Shown here: positions 30,058 through 33,361 of the stretch, piece by piece
How the letters are laid out: each line of letters opens with the position of its first letter
Numbering within the stretch: position 1 is the first letter of the stretch
Source of the DNA: Actinomadura sp. KC06
GTDB lineage: Bacteria; Actinomycetota; Actinomycetes; Streptosporangiales; Streptosporangiaceae
Length of the DNA stretch: 33,361 nt
Direction of reading: 5' to 3'
Assembly (NCBI RefSeq): GCF_004348735.1
Contig: NZ_SMKT01000101.1
Span: forward strand, 1-33,361
Position numbers and translations under genes: made by a program
The notes under the pieces: model-generated
What the model was told of the DNA's origin: nothing
The model's database searches: none
Seen by the model: the letters and a program-made list of their open reading frames with translations, nothing else

Positions 30058-33000
30058 ATGGGTAGGCGCGGTGGTCCGCGCGGACGGGGCGGTGCCAGAG
30101 GCGGCCGGGCGGCCCGTGGCGTGTTCGGGAAGATGGCCGGTGACTTCTTCCCGGCCCCCAAGCGGCGCGGACGCGGCCGTGGGGGAGCGCCGAGTCCGAA
30201 CGGCCGTAGTCCCGGCAGCCGGGGTGGTCCCCGTGACGGCGGTCGCCGGAACGGCAGCCCGCAGTCGCAGGCGCGTCCCACCGAAAATACGCCCAAGGGC
30301 GGCGACCCGATCAGCATCGTCACCGGGGATGTGCTGTTGTCGCAGGTGGACGTGTCCTTACCGGGCGTCCTGCCGCTGCTTCTGGAGCGGACGCACATCT
30401 CCTCCTACCGAGCGGGCGGCTGGTTCGGTGTCTCCTGGGGCTCCACCCTCGACCAGGCCCTCGAACTCGACAGCGAGGGCGTGCATTTCCTCGGCGCGGA
30501 CGCCACCGTCCGCACGTATCCGCAATATCTGGTGCCGAACGTCGCGTTCATGCCGAGCACCGGGCCTCGCCATCCGCTGACCCTCACCTCCGACGGCGGC
30601 TACACCCTCACCGACCCGTATTCGGGACGCACATTGCATTTCCCCGAACCGGGTGAGGAGATGGGCTGGTCCCGGCTGCCGCTGACCGCGGTCACCGACC
30701 GCAATGGCAATCGCATCGACCTGCTCTACGAGGACCAGATCCTGACCGAGATCCGTCATTCGGGCGGTTACCGCATCCTCATCGACACCGCTCCCACCGA
30801 CACCGGCGACCGTTGCATCACCGCACTGCGGACCCTGGACGGGACCGGCCTGGTCCGGTTCGGTTACAGCGGCGTCGGCGACCTTACCGAGGTCTACGAC
30901 TCCTCGAACGTCCCGCAGCGCTTCAGCTACGACGACGAGCACCGGCTGACCGGGTGGGTGGACCGCAACCAGCATTGGTACCGCTACACCTACGACGAAC
31001 AAGGTCGCGCCGTACGCGGCGAAGGCTCCGAAGGCCGTCTGAACACGACGTTCACCTATGATCCGGACAATCGCCGCACTCTGGTCACCGACGCTCTGGG
31101 GCACACGACGACCCACCGCTACAACCAGTACGGCCAGGTCGTCGAGGAGACCGACCCGCTCGGCAATATCACTCGCTCCGAATGGGATGAGTACGACCGG
31201 CTGCTGTCACGTACCGACCCCCTCGGCCACACAACGCGGTACAGCCATGATGAGCGCGGCAACCTCACCGGCGTCGCCTACCCCGATGGAACATCCAGCC
31301 TGACCGAGTACAACGAGCTGAACCGGCCAGTCCAATGGATCTGGCCGGACGGGAACACATGGCGGTGGCAGTACGACGAGCGCGGCAACCTCGCCGCCGA
31401 GACCGACCCCACCGGGGCGGTCACCACCTTCGCGTACGACGAGCGCGGCGGGCTGGTCTCGGCGACCGATGCGCTCGGCCACACCACCCGCGCCGACCTC
31501 AACGAGGCCGGCCTGCCGATCACGATCACCGACGCATCCGGCGCCGCCTCCCACCGCACCTACGACGCGATGGGCCGCCTGACCGATTTCATCGACCCGA
31601 CCGGCGCGCGCACCGCACTCACCTGGACCATCGAGGGACGACCCGCCTCGATGACCTTCCCGGACGGGACGATCGAGCGGTGGCGTTATGACGGTGAAGG
31701 CAACCGGGTCGAGCACATCGACCCCCTCGGCCAGACCACCCGTACCGAATACGGTCCCCTCGACCTGCCCACGGCGGTGATCCGCTCGGACGGATCGACC
31801 CTGACCTTCACCCACGACGCCGAACGGCGACTCGCGACCGTCACCAACGACGCTGGCCTGACCTGGCAATACACGTACGATTCGGCGGGACGCCTGACCG
31901 GCGAGACCGACTTCAACGGCCGCACGCTCAGCTACACACTCGACGCCGCAGGACGCGTCACCGCCCGCACCAACGGTGTCGGCCAGACCGTCACCTACAC
32001 TCGCGATCCGCTCGGCAACCCGCTGGAGAAAACGTCCGGCGACCAGGTCACCACTTACGCCTACGACCCGATGGGCGGCCTCGTCCGTGCAACCGGTCCC
32101 GACACCGACCTGCGACTGGACCGCGATCCGCTCGGCCGCATCCTCACCGAGACCGTCAACGGCACCGCCACCTCCTACACCCGCGATCCGCTCGGCCGCG
32201 TCCGTACCCGCCGCACCCCGTCCGGCGCCGAGGAAGCCTGGACCTACACTCCCACCGGCATCCCCGCCCAGCTCACCACCGGCGGGCATGCGCTCACCTT
32301 CACCCATGATCCCGCGGGCCGCGAAACCGGCCGCCGCATAGGCGCCGGCACTGCCCTGGCCCAGCAATGGGACACTGCGGGCCGACTCACCACCCAAACC
32401 CTGTGGGGCGCCCCCGCCCCGGGCACCGACCAGGCTCGCCTACTGCAGCACCGCACCTACGCTTACCGTCCCGACGGCAATCTCACCGGCGTCACCGACC
32501 GGCTCACCGGCGACCGCACCTACACACTGGACCCTTTCGGCCGGATCACCACCGTCACCGTCCAAGAGTGGACCGAACGCTATGCATACGATTCCGCCGG
32601 CAACCTGAGCCGCGCCGACCAGGCCACCTCGGAAGACGCTGGCGAATCCGGCCCGCGTGAATACACCGGCACCCTGATCCGCCGCGCCGGACGCACCCGC
32701 TACGAACACGACGCGCAAGGCCGCATCGTCCTGCGTGAACGAGTCACTCTGTCCGGCAAACGCCGTACGTGGCGGTTCCACTGGGACGCCGACGACCGCC
32801 TCACCTCCGCCGAAACACCCGGTGGCTCACGCTGGCGCTATCAGTACGATCCCTTCGGCCGCCGCATCGCCAAGCACCAGTACGCGCCCGACGGCACCAC
32901 GCTCCTGCAGACCTACACCTACGCCTGGGACGGCACCCGCCTCGCCGAGCAGGTCCACCACATCCACACCCAGAACCAAGCCCCGCGCACCACCACCTGG

Positions 33001-33361
33001 ACCTACCGGCCGGGCACCCACGCACCGCTCACCCAAACCGAGCGCCTCCCCGCTGCTGCCGCGCCCCAAGAATGGATCGACCACCAGTTCCACGCCATCA
33101 TCACCGACCTGGTCGGCGCCCCCACAGAACTCATCGATGCGAGCGGCACCGTCATCCCCATCGCTCTGAACACTTGGGGCGCGAGCAATGCGGACCGACC
33201 GCCGCCCTGTCCTCTGCGCTTGCCAGGCCAATATCACGACCCCGAAACGGGCCTCCACTACAATTACCGCCGCTATTACGACCCTTCCACAGCCGGATAC
33301 AGCAGCCCTGATCCCCTCGGTCTGGCACCCCAACCCAACCCTCACGCCTACGTCCCCAACC
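30058..33361 (+). CDS. Rhs/YD-repeat polymorphic toxin protein (3' end outside window)
   Basis: At least 1101 codons, no stop before the window edge. Order: a short Gly/Arg-rich basic N-terminus (about 1-80), a DUF6531-like segment (GDPISIVTGDVLLSQVDVSL, then LERTHISSYRAGGWFGVSWG), some 25-30 YD repeats (YDERGNL, YDPFGRR, RDPLGRI and variants) forming the hollow shell, and the conserved core end (LPGQYHDPETGLHYNYRRYY, then SSPDPLGLAP). In Rhs proteins a variable C-terminal toxin follows this core end directly; it and any immunity gene lie beyond the window. No signal peptide, TM helix or PAAR domain is visible, so export is unexplained. The ATG at 30058 is the first in-frame start after a TGA at 30028; its ribosome site is weak. 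Confidence 0.92.
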   Translation, partial: MGRRGGPRGRGGARGGRAARGVFGKMAGDFFPAPKRRGRGRGGAPSPNGRSPGSRGGPRDGGRRNGSPQSQARPTENTPKGGDPISIVTGDVLLSQVDVSLPGVLPLLLERTHISSYRAGGWFGVSWGSTLDQALELDSEGVHFLGADATVRTYPQYLVPNVAFMPSTGPRHPLTLTSDGGYTLTDPYSGRTLHFPEPGEEMGWSRLPLTAVTDRNGNRIDLLYEDQILTEIRHSGGYRILIDTAPTDTGDRCITALRTLDGTGLVRFGYSGVGDLTEVYDSSNVPQRFSYDDEHRLTGWVDRNQHWYRYTYDEQGRAVRGEGSEGRLNTTFTYDPDNRRTLVTDALGHTTTHRYNQYGQVVEETDPLGNITRSEWDEYDRLLSRTDPLGHTTRYSHDERGNLTGVAYPDGTSSLTEYNELNRPVQWIWPDGNTWRWQYDERGNLAAETDPTGAVTTFAYDERGGLVSATDALGHTTRADLNEAGLPITITDASGAASHRTYDAMGRLTDFIDPTGARTALTWTIEGRPASMTFPDGTIERWRYDGEGNRVEHIDPLGQTTRTEYGPLDLPTAVIRSDGSTLTFTHDAERRLATVTNDAGLTWQYTYDSAGRLTGETDFNGRTLSYTLDAAGRVTARTNGVGQTVTYTRDPLGNPLEKTSGDQVTTYAYDPMGGLVRATGPDTDLRLDRDPLGRILTETVNGTATSYTRDPLGRVRTRRTPSGAEEAWTYTPTGIPAQLTTGGHALTFTHDPAGRETGRRIGAGTALAQQWDTAGRLTTQTLWGAPAPGTDQARLLQHRTYAYRPDGNLTGVTDRLTGDRTYTLDPFGRITTVTVQEWTERYAYDSAGNLSRADQATSEDAGESGPREYTGTLIRRAGRTRYEHDAQGRIVLRERVTLSGKRRTWRFHWDADDRLTSAETPGGSRWRYQYDPFGRRIAKHQYAPDGTTLLQTYTYAWDGTRLAEQVHHIHTQNQAPRTTTWTYRPGTHAPLTQTERLPAAAAPQEWIDHQFHAIITDLVGAPTELIDASGTVIPIALNTWGASNADRPPPCPLRLPGQYHDPETGLHYNYRRYYDPSTAGYSSPDPLGLAPQPNPHAYVPN

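Overview
The window is GC-rich throughout, codes densely in all directions with few gaps, uses many GTG and TTG starts, and carries actinomycete hallmark families: an XRE regulator with a DUF5753-type C-terminus, DUF3107, a NB-ARC-associated TPR protein, separate Ku, LigD-polymerase and ligase genes, and a DUF6531 Rhs protein. It most likely comes from the chromosome of a filamentous actinobacterium; an Actinomadura-like or Streptosporangiales source is my guess and is not proven here. I saw no tRNA, rRNA, CRISPR array or insertion sequence.

Layout. 1-1183: C-terminal part of a TPR-repeat protein, cut by the left edge. 1271-3730: nagA and a divergent ROK regulator sharing an operator-like palindrome. 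3775-6356: an XRE/DUF5753 regulator, an alpha/beta hydrolase and a divergent glycerophosphodiester phosphodiesterase. 6479-9956: a housekeeping block on the minus strand (TetR regulator, DUF3107, GlsB-like membrane protein, DEAD-box RNA helicase). 10207-11791: a disulfide-reductase-fold flavoprotein that has lost its disulfide, followed by a tiny acidic protein. 11918-14867: a two-ended DNA repair island, ligase and LigD-type polymerase on the minus strand and Ku divergent on the plus strand. 14926-17645: a secreted Cu-only SOD-like protein, a small unknown protein and an OmpR-type two-component system.

17776-26426 is the most unusual part. A tightly coupled minus-strand operon encodes a FOXRED2-like flavoprotein, an FMN-dependent alpha-hydroxy-acid oxidase, a membrane-anchored non-canonical cytochrome P450 and a CPA2-type antiporter. 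A separately promoted adenylate-forming enzyme lies directly upstream. Both units carry the same promoter architecture: two heptamers spaced 11 bp, 9 bp from a -10 box, which lies 44 nt from the start codon. Divergent from the adenylating enzyme are two tandem paralogous sulfotransferase-fold genes of identical length. I read this as an undescribed oxidative small-molecule pathway under one regulator. It has no PKS or NRPS assembly-line gene in view.

26435-29588: an APC amino-acid/amine permease with an AT-rich double inverted repeat at its promoter, a periplasmic-binding-fold protein without a signal peptide, and a divergent MarR regulator; together they look like a ligand-sensing transport locus. 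29589-30057 is non-coding and partly AT-rich. 30058-33361 is a large Rhs/YD-repeat protein whose conserved core ends almost exactly at the right edge, so its toxin tip lies outside the window.
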